Counted from the first letter of the stretch, positions 21,480 through 34,377 are shown. The stretch is 64,000 nt of DNA from Sesamum alatum (GCA_034509735.1 JACGWO010000010.1:6585193-6649192); one strand, 5' to 3'. Notes: generated from the letters alone by a model not told the origin. Numbers and translations are program-made.

Positions 21480-24170
21480 ATTATGGCTTGTACTCGCTTT
21501 ATATTGCAAAGCATGTGCGTATTTAATTTTATACTATGGAATTATCTTTATGAAGCATGAGATTATATATGTATTAGCATGATATGTTTTTACATATTGT
21601 ACAAATTAGCATATACAAACCACTTGTTTCATGGTAAATTCGAACCCATTTTTTTACACGAGATCTATGGGTTCTTTTGTAGTCTTTTTTCTATCATATG
21701 TAAGTTTTTGGTGTGAAGATCACATGGTTAAATCTTGGTGGAAAATAGATGAATGGTTTATGAGGAAATCGAAACCCAAGTTCTTGAAAATCGTTTTCTT
21801 TGGATAAAAAAAACTGATCTGAATATGTTATTTTTCCCTGAATATTTTTGTGCTATGTTGTTGGGCATAAAAAGAGGTTCGCAACGGTACATTGATTCAT
21901 TAAAAACACTTTAAATGAGTAAGATATGAGTTTTTCTATTTTTTTGCTGGAAAAGACCAGTCACCGGATAACCCGAAAAACGTCGGCGTCGGAGTTCAAA
22001 AAATAAAATAAATAAAAATTATTAGGGCTGACTGAGCACGATGACCACGCGCCAGTTGGCGCGCGGGCCGCGGCCAGCGGTGACAGCGCGCCAGCTGTGC
22101 GACGCGCTGCGGGGCTGAGCCGAGCCGAGCCGGCAGATTTTTTCTTTTTTTTTTTTTGTATTTTTCTGTTTTTTCCTATTTTTTGAGATTAAGAAGAAAA
22201 CAGAAATATTTTCTAAAGGAAATTTGACCTTTGTGAAATATTACGTTTATGATATATTATTTCCTAAGTGCAAATATCATCATTCTTTTTGTTGGATGAT
22301 TGTGTATGCATTAGGAGATAACTTTGATGCATTTCTTGGTGATTGCATGTTATGCCATGTCGATTATCGCAATATTTGTGTTTGCAACTTATCATGTTTT
22401 GATTATTGATTATTGCAATATTAGCGTTTGCAATTTATGATATTTTTGATTATTTATTATTGCAATTCCTAAACATGATTATTTCAATTGCAATATTTTT
22501 TGTGATTGCAATTTATGCAATATTTTTATGATTGCAATTTATGCAATATTTTTATGATTGCAATTTATGCTAGCATATTTTTGTGATTCAAATATGCTAA
22601 TAAGTGATCTTATTATATGAATGCATGCCTAGATAGTTGCGTAATAGTATATTTTTATTGCATTCTTATTGCATATGTGCAATATGATTTTGTGCTATGA
22701 ATATATCTACATTAACATTTGGGTGCTCATGCATTATGTGAGTATTTTTATTTGTGGAGATAATTTGTGATATGGTGGTAATTAATGCGGTACCTCAATT
22801 TTTTTAGATTGATGTAGTAGGCCTTGGATGTAATTTTTTTAGCATAATATAATAGGCGTTACATCAATGTAATTATATTTTTTTTTAAAAAAATGTATTT
22901 TTAGGCCCTTTTTTGGAGGCCATGTAATTTTTATGGGGATATGTTTCGCTATTTACCACCATAGGGCCAAATTATCTCAACATGATGCACCAAATGTTAG
23001 TGTAGCCCATGGGGGGCTATTTATTATTTTATTTTATTCATATCGCATATGGCATGCATGTAGAGTTTTTTTGGACATAGAGTTATTTTATTCGTGATCA
23101 GTAAATAATTTATTATGGCTTTTGCCTCAGTGGGAGATGATTACTAGCCGTGTGGCGAAATTTTCGATTCTGCAGGTATAAAGAAATAATAAATAATTTA
23201 CTTGGATCTAGAATAGAATATCAGTGCTATATTTTTGCGCACACCTAGAGATCTTAGATTAATCATCACCATTTTTTTGAGTCTATTAAATGTTGATATG
23301 GATAATTGTCTAATATTGTCGCAACTTAGACGCTGTCAATTAATGGTGGATCAAGAAAATATTTGCGTTTTTATTGGTTAAGCTGCAAACTAAAGAATCT
23401 AATGGAGAGTTATCAAGCTCTATTCTTGAGTATGAGCTCACTCATCCTTAAGTTGCTAATTGAGTTGACTTATGGATATTTATATGTTCAACCAAAATCG
23501 CCAAACTTAAGGTTTGATTTTTTCGGTTGAAACACAAAAGAGATGCACTTGTTACTCATGTTGAACCAACTAAAGTGTTGTTGGATCAAACAAAGAGTAG
23601 CACGATAAGTGCAAGACTGAAAACTTGATCCACGAGGTGATAATCGTATCATTTTTTTAAAGCAAGTGACACCAACAATTGTCATAGTGCTATGGAAAAT
23701 TAGTTACTCCACTCGTAATTGAACTGAGAGGAAGTTTAACTAAATAAATGCTCTCTCACTAACTTTTCTAGGGTCTCCAATTCTCTCCTTAGATGGATGA
23801 TAGATATGACAAGACCTAGCACATATAATTTGAGATTTAGCAAAATGACTATTATCGGTATTGTGCGGTAGTATAGAAATATTGTGGTATAACGCACAAG
23901 AGGAGGCATGTTGGAAGTGCCACCCCACACTCATTTATCGATATGAGTTGTACTCTTCAAGAGTTATAGTTTAAAAATCAATGGATCTACTCTAAAGAGT
24001 TGTGCAAAATGCACTAGTGAATATCCGATATAGTCTAATCGTGTTAAGAGCTTTATTAAGACATTTGTTGTGTGTTGTGACTTATCCGTCTTAAGATGCA
24101 TTTTTTTTTACTGACATTTATATTTCTTCTTTCACTTCTTGTGTCATGGCATATGGATTTTGAGAATGGC

Positions 24171-24412
24171 CATGTTAGCTAGAACAAACTATTTGGTTTA
24201 ACTCGCTAAAATCGACCTCCCCGAGGAAGATTGTGTTAGCTAGAGGAGGTCACTTGTTCATTCGCTAAAGGTTATTCTTCTTGAGAATTGACCATGTTAG
24301 CTAGAAAAAAACCACCTGGTTCACTCGCTAAATCAACCTCCCCGAGGAAGATCATGTTAGCTAGAAGAGGCCACTTGGTTCACTCACTAAAAGGTTACTC
24401 TTGATTGAAAAT
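24171..24412. repeat. four 61-bp tandem repeats with alternating unit types
   Basis: Units begin at 24171, 24232, 24293 and 24353 with (C/T)(A/G)TGTTAGCTAGA and contain TTCACTCGCTAAA. Units 1 and 3 share ATCGACCTCCCCGAGGAAGA-type ends. Units 2 and 4 share AAGGTTA(T/C)TCTT. This is a two-unit higher-order arrangement repeated twice. Confidence 0.85.
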
Positions 24413-25799
24413 TTTCCTGAGCGAAAAAGAGTTCGCTGGGAAATAAGGAAGGTTTATCAAACCACTAAAAATTGTCCAATAAATGAATGCGGACTTATGA
24501 GTATGAGGCATGAAATGATGCAATAGTAGTTCTCACGCTATTGATCAGTGCACCTTTCTCACTAGTTGAAAAGCGTTATTTTCAGCGATTTTGGACAAGG
24601 GTAGAGAATTGAAGGATGTGAACATTATGGTTCCATGTACTGATAAGGAGCGAAAGTACCATATCTGATTACGTTGGACAAATACTGAGAAATATAAAAT
24701 TGCAAACGAATCATGATTCTAATATCTTAGTAGTTGCATGAGCTTGAAAAAGGAAAAGAATCTAACATTTCTAGAAATGTCTAGAACTTAAATGGCGCAA
24801 GACCATTTTTGCATTTCACTTGGGTAGATGCAATTTTCGAATGCAGCCCACAACATGATAAAGTGCCCTACGAAATTCTCCAACTCTTGTTAATATGGTA
24901 GCGAAAGCATAATGGCATGTACCTACTGAATTAGCAAGATATGAACAAAGGGTTCATGGAGGAATTAGTCGCGCAATATAGATTCCTTTATAAGGAACCT
25001 TTTTAGAGTCGCAAGGTCAATAGAATTCTTAACTATGAGAGTGAAAGATTCTTAAGAGAGGCGCTCATTTCTCTGTAATGATGATACTTTATTCATCTTT
25101 AGTTGCAAAGAAATAATTGAAGCGACTCAAAATCAGTGGGAGTGTCCTGACTAGAGAAAGGATTCTCAAATTCCACGAATAAGAAGTAAACATTAATAAT
25201 GTTCCCCATCGTCTATATGAGACTGAATGGGTATCCTCCACAAGTATTTGATGGATATTGATGAGTCAAGAATTGACTTCACGTAACACTTCATGTGGAC
25301 AAGTGCTTAAAGGGAATTGATAAGCCTAATGACTAAGAACAAGGTTAATCTCCTATCTATGTGCAAGATCATTTTGAAACATATGGTTTCTAAAAGGTCA
25401 AGTGCAAAGTAGATAAGTATAAAGGTCAACTGACGACATAATATTTACGCCCACTGAGGGGTGTAGTTTTGAGACATTCTCCTTGATGGTGAGATTTGTC
25501 TGAACTCGCCATAGCCACTATCGCCACTTTCACCTAGGTGCTCCTGGCCGATGATAGTTGACATATCCAATTAAGTAGCGGACATGATGATTATGTGGAT
25601 CTTCCAGTTAATTCAAGTTGTGGGGCAAGCGCAATTTTGGTGCTTGCAAGCTCTATTTATAACTTGAATTATAACTTGAATTATTGTCCAGCCCCAGCCG
25701 ACGATGTTCGTATCGATGCAACGACATGGTAATCGGTCATCTATGCTGAGACTCAACTTCCTGAGAGCGATCAAGACGCCTTGAGATTAGATTGAAACT

Positions 25800-28002
25800 T
25801 TTTTTGTTTTTTTTTTTCTTTATTTTATTACACATTGTAACAAATATATTTTTTAATTTATTAATATTATTCATAATTTTTTTATTTATTTTTAAATAAA
25901 TATGAAATGTTGATGTGATCTAAAGATTAATTTAACTATATAATAATTTATAATAAAATATTAATAAAATAATTTTAATGTTTACTGTGGAATTACCAAC
26001 GACGATCCGAATTTGTTACAACGGACTGTCGAAACCAGCTATTAAAAAAAATTAAAAATATATTCCTTTTGCAACGACAAGCCATTGGGAATCCCATTCC
26101 AAATTCTAATAATGAGAAATCACATCATCCGTTGCAAATGTCTGAACCTATGTTCTGCTACTACAGGGAGGAGAGTCTTAGCCTCAGTCACCTTTATAGT
26201 TTTGAAGGTGGTCGATGCCCCTTTTCCCAACCTCCTACTTTCCACGAAACGGAAAAAAAAATTCTTGATATCTCAATTGGTCCCTTCCCCCATCTTTAGG
26301 GAATAGTTGAAGCTGAAAGGGGGAAAAGTGTTACTTTTTGGCCATCACTTCCGACTACCCGAGCTAATGATAGAGGCAAAACACCTTCCGACCAGCCTTA
26401 CTATAACCAACCTCACAGATCCAACTCAATCTTTTACACCGATGTATCGTACTTTCTCGACCAGGTCATCAAAAAGACTGCTAAATCTTTCCGAAGTGTC
26501 AAGTATACTGACTTGGCTTTTTGAAGGACAACTTCCCCTGTTAATGTACGAACAGGGGACTAGAAGAAAGATGCCTACAATCCGATGCTAAAGGAAGCCG
26601 TATATCTTGATCTTAAGTATGAAAGGGGCCCATCGCAAAAATCGTTGAAAATCTTTAATTTTACAAATCGTGGAAACATCATACCTTCGAATGAAATTGG
26701 TATTCTATTGGAAATCTTTGTGACGAGTTTTTGTTTTTGTTTTTTTTTTTTTTTTTTTTGCTGAAAGCCAACGGAAAAATGTTGTCAATGGGCTCTATTA
26801 TGACTGATACTTACGGTCGAAAATATTAATTTAATCAATTTTTTTCTTTATCCGTTGAAATAAGGTTTTCTTTTTTTTACTTCTTGCTCCACTATAAATT
26901 TTTCCTTTCTATATAAAATTTTATCTCATATTTGGTTTTTCTTTATTTAATTTTTTGATTTATTCTTCAAGTAGTAATTTTTGTGGCCGGCCCTCAAGTT
27001 TTATCTTTAATCAGGCCTCGAGTTATGCATTTTTTACCTTAGATCATGTCTATTGGCCCATGCTTAATTGTGTCATATTTAGTAGGGTCATACTATTCGC
27101 CTCTCCAATTTTATCCTATTCGCAGTTTATTGTGCTTGGATTATTTGTTGTATTATATGTATATTCATGCTGCCCATCGTTTACTTACGCACAATAAGAT
27201 TACGCTTCAATTTACTTTTTTGTCCACAGGTACAGTAAATTGTCAAATCAAAGAAAACATGGATTCTCAAGCTCGCTCGACCCCCTATTCATTTCTTCTC
27301 ACCTTGTCATTCATGTTTTATGGTTTTACTATTTTATTTTTTTTTACGTTCAAATTGAATTCTTTGATATTGATACCAGAAACATAAACAAAAAAAGAAA
27401 AAAAAAAGAACCCCAAGAAACGAATGGTGAGGAACTTGTTGCCATTGGCCGATTCAAGTCGTAACAGGGAGTCAATCAATGAATCAACCGATTGAAAATC
27501 TGCAAGAATCAATAAAAACTGCCCGAAATAAAATAGGAGAAAACTTGAATAGAGAGAGGAGAGAAGGAAAGACACCACGGAACGAGAGAGATATGCCGAA
27601 GTTTGTGTGTTATTTCCATCTGCTTTCTATCAGTATATTAATTAATGGTTAGGTGAAATTTGAGTTAAAATCGTGGGCAATTTAAACAAATGATGGGGAG
27701 ATACAGGGACAAAAAATGGAAAAAAAGTTAGTCGTAAAATTAGTGGGGGCCATCAATTGTTAATACCAGCCGCCAACCCATATTATTGTAGGGGTCTTGT
27801 AGCTGGCCATATGGCTAAGCATCGGACCAGCCTTTTTATTAGTAAACACCTCACTGGGGCCTATTAGCTTGGATATCCATGTTAATAGACCATAGTAAAC
27901 ATGGCCTCAGGATACTATTTCCTTATAATTTCGATCCAACGCTTCATACTTCATGAAGAGTGTCTATGTTTCTCGTCGTTTACAAATTGAATTTTCTTTT
28001 AT
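25800..28002. other. region without a recognisable gene
   Basis: Frames at 26069-26306 and 26307-26591 lie in a more GC-balanced stretch (26060-26650) that reads almost without stops in successive frames (for example PTFHETEKKILDISIGPFPHL) but matches no family I can name. It may be a fragment of a transposon or of a captured gene. Poly(T) runs occur near 25800 and 26740. 26950-27390 is pyrimidine-rich with hydrophobic chance frames. Confidence 0.35.
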
Positions 28003-28140
28003 AATTCCTGTTGCATCTTTTATTCCATTTTACATATATATGTCACGTGTATAAAAATTTTCCTTAAATAAATTTGATGGTGTAATCTTTGTAAACGTGG
28101 TGTACATATGTGAAATAAAATAGAAGATACAATAAGAATC
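28003..28140. mobile_element. small palindromic MITE-like element, copy 2
   Basis: The left arm AATTCCTGTTGCATCTTTTA and right arm AGAAGATACAATAAGAATC are imperfect inverted repeats flanking a CACGTGTATAAAAA centre. It is related in layout to 10893-11063. TSD not established. Confidence 0.4.
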
Positions 28141-28503
28141 GTCATAAAAAAAAAAATCAATCCGAATCGTCTAATATGTACTTCCAAATGCAATTAAAAA
28201 AAGTTGTCTTACAAGACGAATGAGGAATGTAAGCAGTAAAACGATTATCTTACCATAATGTTGCTGCAACTAGTAAATTTATGTTTACATTACTTTTGTA
28301 AAAGAATTGGTCTTCTTTTTGCGGAAGAAAATGGTAGTTCTATGAACTTTTTAACTGAGCTTGCACAATTTTTGTTTCTTGTTTGGATGTTGTTTTAATT
28401 AATAAGCAACCAATTATTGCAAATGGAAAGTTTAGAAAAAAGTAAGAAATGTATATAAGTAAATGTTATATTTGAAGCTTCAAAACTTTATTATTTTCAT
28501 GAA

Positions 28504-28763
28504 GGCTTTAATGCAATTTATCATCCCGTGATATTGTAAATAAGCAAATTACCCCCTGAAAAAAATAGCAATTTACCTTCCCGTGTTCTTTAAATTGGAG
28601 CAATTTACCTCCTTATCTAGGGGTAAATTACTTCATTTTAAAAAACACGGGAAGTAAATTGATTCATTTTGAAAAACACGGGGAGGTAAATTGGTATTTT
28701 ATTTTTTATAAAGGAGTAATTTGCTCATTTGCAATATCACATGAGGTTACTTGCATTTTTTCC
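28504..28763. mobile_element. Mutator-like MITE, family D, copy 1
   Basis: A 260-bp, nearly palindromic element made of alternating AATTTACCTCCC and GGGAGGTAAATT segments. Left end GGCTTTAATGCAATTTATC, right end GGTTACTTGCATTTTTTCC. The flanks TTTTCATGAA (28494-28503) and TTTTAATGAA (28764-28773) agree in 9 of 10 positions. It is related to 58898-59163. Confidence 0.75.
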
Positions 28764-28773
28764 TTTTAATGAA

Positions 28774-29195
28774 AGATAAATATTAATATTTTTGTAACTT
28801 CAAATTTATGTAGAGATGTTACATTTGCATAAGGTCCAATTTTGTTGTTCACATTTGTTCAATTCATAATTCCCTCCAAATACATTTTCTTTGTGCACAG
28901 CACAACAACAAAAGATCTATATGGGAAAATATCTTTTAGTATTATTAAACAGAGTCAGTATTTGTTTATGTACCATAATTTTGGCGAGTGTCACTTTTAG
29001 TCCTATAAACACGATTTTCAACTCTTTTGGTCCTAGGTTAATAGTAAGCCCAACCCATCTTCTTTATAAGATCTCTTAAGCTCTTTAATATTAAGATCCA
29101 ATAGACAAAGTTATCCTTACGATTTTGTTAGTATTTCACATTTATCCTTCATATAATTGACGTTTTCCCCCCAAAGCAAAACTATCTATTTACAT
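28774..29195. other. intergenic DNA
   Basis: A fragment near 28978-29050 (ATTTTGGCGAGTGTCACTTT, AGTCCTATAAACACG) resembles one end of a MITE but has no partner. Nothing else recognised. Confidence 0.35.
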
Positions 29196-29204
29196 GATTT
29201 TAAA

Positions 29205-30499
29205 GGAATAATTGCATATGACACCCCTGTGAAATGCAAAAATTGCTAAAAAGCTACATGTGTTTTGAAAATAGCCAAAAAAAACCCCCCTAAAATTTAA
29301 GACCTTGCAAAAAAACGCCCTCTCCATTAAAAAAAATGGAGAGTTGCTAACACGCGCCGTAAATGCGAAGGAGCATAATATTTTGACCCATTTTTTACCT
29401 TTGACCTCTTTGAATGGACAGAATTGCCCCTATATTATGCAATTATCCTTTTTCTTTATTGTTTTTACTTAATTATTTACTTTTTCATATTTTGCTGAAA
29501 AAATATGGTAAATACCAAAAAAAAAATAATATTCATCAATATTTATATGTAAAAATATTATTTCATTAAATTAAATTATTTTACACGTTTTACTAATGAA
29601 TCAATATAAATAAAAAAAATCATGACTTTTTTATGAACATTATTAGTTAATTTTAGTTTACAATTTTGGCTTTACTATATTTGAAATTATTATTTACATA
29701 AATTATAAATAAATTTAATTTTCTAATATAATTATATTTAAACATAAAAAATAAATAATGAAATAATGCATCGTCTTCCCCAACCCACCCAAATCCCCAA
29801 CCCCTGCACCCCTGCAGCACCTCCTAAATCGCCGCCGTCCAACAAACAAAAAGAAGACGCCGGACCCAAATTTGAAAATGTTGAAGAACAAGTACTGAGT
29901 ATTGCTGAAAATGGAAGAAACAAATCCAAGAGTTTTTTAGATAATAACAACAAATAAGAATGCTATGTATAGTGAATTTTTTTTTATTTTTCTCCACTAC
30001 TAGAGGCAGTGGCCACCCTCTCGCGCGAGCCATCTGCATTCGTTCTTCATCGTGACGGCTGCCAGCCCTTCGCCGCTCTCCCGCGAGTCATCTGCTTCAG
30101 CCGCCGTCTCCCGATCCCTCCCCCACTCGCCTTCGTCCGCCTCTAAACTTCCTCCTACGCCCTTGCCTGTCTCTCCCCCACGCCTATGAAATTACTTCGT
30201 AGCGAAGGAGCGGTAGTGGTTTTAGACAGAGGAGGTGCTTTCTTGGCTTCAGCCATGGTGGAGGCAGTGGGATTTGGGGATTCAATAAATATTTCTCTCT
30301 CCTCGTGTATGACTCAACATTATGTAACAAGGGCAAAACGGGAATTGTGTTTCAAACACTAACACTGTTAGTATTGAATGATGGATAGGGGAAGTGAGCA
30401 ATATTTTAGAAAACACGGGGTTCATTTTGCCTATTTTATTAACACAGAGGGTTTTTTGCAGAAAAAGCATAACACAGGAGGGTTTTATGCAATTATCCC
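29205..30499. mobile_element. Mutator-like non-autonomous element with GC-rich core, family E, copy 1
   Basis: A 1295-bp element. The left end starts GGAATAATTGCATATGACAC and the right end is GGTTTTATGCAATTATCCC. The flanks GATTTTAAA (29196-29204) and AATTTTAAA (30500-30508) match in 8 of 9. The outer parts are very AT-rich. The middle (about 29766-29870 and 30000-30260) is GC-rich and proline-codon-rich (CCCCAACCCACCCAAATCC). The core has no identifiable gene and may be captured genomic sequence, as in Pack-MULEs (inference). Confidence 0.75.
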
Positions 30500-30508
30500 A
30501 ATTTTAAA

Positions 30509-31220
30509 TTATAATAGTTAACTTAATGGCTTTTTAATGATATTAATTATAGTATGAAAAGTTTATTATAAAAAATACTATAACAACTTATAAGTTGGGT
30601 CTCTTATTTATCCAAATACTTAAGAGCTTATTTCTAAAAATAGAATTCAACATTTTTAAGCTTTTAAAATATCTTATAAGATATAGGAGCTTATAAAATG
30701 TTTCAAATAAGTTTAGCCGAACATCCTCTAAGTTTGTAAAAACATAATATATTTTTGAATGAGAAATAGATAACACGAATTAGATTCATATGAATAAGAT
30801 CAAGAAATTACATTTTATGCAATAATATTTAAAATTTAGAAGTTAATGAAGAATGTAAACAATATTTTGACAAAGTTAGTATAGTTATAGGACCTTGTGA
30901 TATAAATACTAATACTATGGATTCTAATTAGATCAATATTTTCTTAAAAATAGTTCATAAATAATTAGTTAAAAGCATTTCACCCTAAATAATTTAAAAA
31001 TAAAAGACATTAAGATATGATAGTTAAATAATATATATATATATATATCATATGTAGAAATGATATAATAAAAATAAATAAAATTAAAAATATATCAAAT
31101 CGCCGAAAAAGAAGAAGCAACAAACAAAACATGATCAATTTTATTAACTTGGAATTTATTATAAAAATATCCAAAAATAAAGGACTTTGACGAATTAATT
31201 TTATTTTGATACTGGATTTC

Positions 31221-31256
<36 letters not shown>

Positions 31257-31866
31257 TTACTTTCGCACTAATTTAGGAATACAACATCTTCAAAATGTAA
31301 TAATTAGTAAATGCAAATTTCAGATTTTCAGTTTTAAGAATTAACTTTTTTATTTAATAGTATCAAGTAAATTTAGAAGTGGGTTACAAATAATAACTAT
31401 ATACAATTATAAATAATTATTATTAATTTTTTTGAATATATAATTGTATATACTAATATTTTAATGATAGAAATATAACTAAACTTATGGACTTAATATT
31501 TTTTTGTTAGGTATGGTATGATGCCAACTTTTGCTCGACTAGGCTAGTAGTAAAGTATTTCAACAAAGCAAATGTTGAGTTGGCTAAATTATTAACAAAC
31601 TTAATTAACTCAACTCGTACCATGTACATCTACAATAATATCACAATTAAATAGCCAGCAAAAAATTTGACTATTAATCAATAATCCATTCTTGAATTCT
31701 TAAGTGAAAAGAATTTACAAAATAACCTACTGTAATTACCTCTCTTGAATTTCTGGGCTTAGCATCCAACTCCAATGATAAAATGATAATCCTTCTTTAG
31801 GGAATGTTTACAATAATTTTTGCTTTGTGATAGGAAATAATTTGTAGAGAAAGTGTAAGTCTAACT
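30509..31866. other. very AT-rich intergenic DNA
   Basis: Contains (AT)n microsatellites near 31030-31050 and 31217-31252. No gene or paired terminal repeat recognised. Confidence 0.5.
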
Positions 31867-32136
31867 GGAATAAATGCAATTTTGGTCCTTAAACATTGTC
31901 ATTAAAGCAGTTTTGGTTCTCAAATTTTTTGAGGTTGAACTATTAGTCCTCAAGCATTTATTTTTTAAGCATTTTTAGTCCTTCCATTATTTTTTTCATT
32001 AAACTTGATGGAAAATTCCTTTTTTTTTTGTAAAAAAATATTATTTTACTCCTATTTTGTGTTGTTTTTCAACTTTAGTCTAATACATTTATTTTTTTTC
32101 TATTTTTCTTCAAACTTACATTGATAAAAAACCAAA

Positions 32137-33374
32137 GGGAAAATTGCATAATACCCCCTGTGTTATAGGGAAATTGCTAAAAACTTACCTGTGTTAATTA
32201 AATAGCCAAAAAAGACCCTATATAATTATAAACCCTGCAAAAAAACCCTTCCCATTAAAAAAAAAACGGAGAGTGGCCTACACTCGCTCAAAATGCGAGT
32301 GGGATATGGTTTTGACCTATTTTCAATCTTTTGACCTTGTTGAATGGACAAAATTACTCCTACCTAATGCAATTATTTCCTCTCTTTATTTTTTTATTAA
32401 TTCTTTACCTTTTTCATATTTTACTAAAAATATATGATAAATACTAAATAATTAATATTCATTAATATTTATATGAAAAAATATTATTACATTAAATTAA
32501 ATTATTATATATAAAAAAATATGATAACTTTAGGGATTTTAATATTTTTAAATATTAAAATCAAAATACATGATTTCATTTTAAATACTATTAATTAATT
32601 TAATTTTGTATTGAATAAATTCTAATAGTTTTAAAATTATATTATTAATATAAATTACAGTAAATAAACTTTAATATTTCAATATAATTATATTGTAACA
32701 TTTTAATACATAATTAAGTAATTCATTATTTTAAATTTATAAGATTAAAAGATACTACAAAAAAAAAATAAAAAATAAATGAAAGGTGAACAATCATCAT
32801 CCCAAGTAACACCCACCCCCACTCCCGCGCCTGTGTTGTGCTTCCCCACCGCCACCACCCCCATCGTCTACTTCCCCACCCCTCCACCCCATTGCCTCTA
32901 CTGGCGTCGTCGCCCATAAGCTAACGGCCGGTGGAGTGGGCGATGGCCCTCCACCGGCCTATATATATACATGTAATACATATATATATATAATTGTATG
33001 TGTATGTATTATATTATATTTTTATAATAAAATATTTTTGTTTATATATATATATATATATATGTAAAATATATTTTTAATCTGGACCGTTCATTTTAAC
33101 TATTGAAATAAATGGCTACTAAAATTTGATTAGATTCTACGGTTCTGATGCGATAAAAAAAGATCCAATGGTCATTGTAATAATAATAATTTATATAATA
33201 TAAGGGTATAACGGGAAATTGCAAAAAAAATTAACGGCGTTAAGCAGATCAAACGGCAAGGGGAGAGTGCGCAAAATTTCCAAAAACACAGGGTCTTTTT
33301 TTTTGCCTATATTTTTAACACAGGGAGTTTTTAGCTGAATTTCTATAACACAGGGAGTTTAATGCAATTTACCC
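32137..33374. mobile_element. Mutator-like non-autonomous element with GC-rich core, family E, copy 2
   Basis: A 1238-bp element inserted in the left arm of the MULE at 31867-34235. Starts GGGAAAATTGCATAATACCC, ends GTTTAATGCAATTTACCC, with a perfect 9-bp duplication AAAACCAAA (32128-32136 and 33375-33383). Subterminal landmarks (CAAAAAAACCCTTCCCATTA and others) match copy 1. A short GC-rich core (about 32810-32960) again reads as C-rich on the + strand. Confidence 0.88.
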
Positions 33375-33552
33375 AAAACCAAAAAATATTGAATTTTAGC
33401 AACAAATTTGCTATATAATCTTCACAAATTTTATCAATAACCTATTTTGTGTATAATACAATACCTAAAACATGTGCAACGCAAAAAACAAAAAAAAAAT
33501 AAAAAATACTTGCATCAATTAACCATCGATACAACAATTTAACTTTTTAAAA

Positions 33553-33798
33553 GGGAGGCATAGGGGTCAGTTACTATCAGTTTTGGGGCTTGATGCTAAC
33601 AATAACATTTATCCAATTGCCTATGCTATTGTTGAATTTGAAACCAAAGAAGTTGGATGTGGTTTTTAAGACTATTAGATAGAGAATTGGGGTTTGAAAA
33701 TGATCACAACAGGACCTTTATGTCTGATAAACAAAAGGGTCTGATTCTAGCTTTTGAGGCTTTATTTCCCAATGCAGAAAATCGTAAAATTGTCTGAT
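33553..33798 (+). pseudogene. MULE transposase fragment
   Basis: Translation gives LLSVLGLDANNNIYPIAYAI followed by a region readable as VEFETKEV and, in shifted frames, MSDKQKG and AFEALFPNAENR. This is the order seen in the plant MULE transposase domain (PF10551-like): the strand after the first catalytic Asp through the DKQKG segment. It is about 80 residues long with at least two stops and frame changes, so it is inactive. It is the only coding trace in the element at 31867-34235 and supports the MULE classification made from its TSD. Confidence 0.75.
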
Positions 33799-34377
33799 AA
33801 ATGTTAAATTATTGTTTTGATGTTTAATTAATCCAAGGATGTTTATTTTTTAATATTTGTGTTGTTTCTTGCGTTGCACATGTTTTAGGTATTGTATTAT
33901 ACACAAAATAGGTTATTGATAAATTTTGTGAAGATTATATAGCAAATTTGTTGTTTAAATTCAATAATTTTTTGGTTTTTTCTCTCTTTATGTTTGAAGA
34001 GAAATGAAAAAAATAAATGCATTAGACTAAAAGTTGAAAAATAACACAAAATAGGAGTAAAATAACATTTATATATATATAAAGAATTTTCCATCAAGTT
34101 TAACGGCAAATATAACGGAAGGACTGAAAATACTTAAAAACTGAATGTTTGAGGACTAATAGTGCAACCTCAAAAAGTTTGAAGATCAAAACTACTTTAG
34201 TGGCAATGTCTAGGGATAAAAATTGCATTTATCCCAAGTTTAACTTATATAGTGAAAGTTGTAAGTATTTGAAAACAAATGTGAAAAATAGGGGAAAAAA
34301 TGGATAAATATGTACAATTTTACAAATAAGTTGCAAACGTTGTGGTGAGAAACTTATAACCTTTGGCTTAAAAAAAA

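Larger units (their letters stand above)
21466..25799 (+). mobile_element. non-coding internal region of the LTR retrotransposon (right limit uncertain)
   Basis: Sequence after the primer-binding site has no readable gag or pol. Open frames are short, with no protease, integrase, reverse transcriptase or RNase H motifs. Notable parts are a GC-rich island at about 22033-22130, strongly A/T-rich dinucleotide-like sequence at 22380-22900, a 61-bp tandem repeat at 24171-24412, and an AATCAGTGGGAGTGTCC segment near 25130. This could be a large non-autonomous (LARD-like) element or a decayed one. The right limit is a guess because no 3' LTR was seen. Confidence 0.4.
31867..34235. mobile_element. 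Mutator-like element with very long inverted ends and a transposase fragment
   Basis: The left end GGAATAAATGCAATTTTGGT and right end AAAAATTGCATTTATCCC open inverted repeats that stay similar for several hundred bases (for example CCTAAAACATGTGCAACGCA near 33461 and TGCGTTGCACATGTTTTAGG near 33871). The flanks AAGTCTAACT (31857-31866) and AAGTTTAACT (34236-34245) match in 9 of 10, as expected for a MULE. The unique middle holds a transposase remnant (33553-33798). The left arm is interrupted by another element (32137-33374). Without that insertion and one TSD it is about 1.12 kb. Confidence 0.85.

Noticed and set aside
24171..24412. Regular repeats resembling a CRISPR array
   Set aside because: The repeats are contiguous tandem units without unique spacers, in a plant nuclear context.
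26069..26591. Possible organelle-derived DNA insertion
   Set aside because: No plastid or mitochondrial gene could be recognised; the idea was not supported by any motif.
21480..28000. 3' LTR matching 20812-21465
   Set aside because: I looked for its landmarks (the TATA region, TCTCCCAAAGCC and the CCTACA end) and found none in the window.
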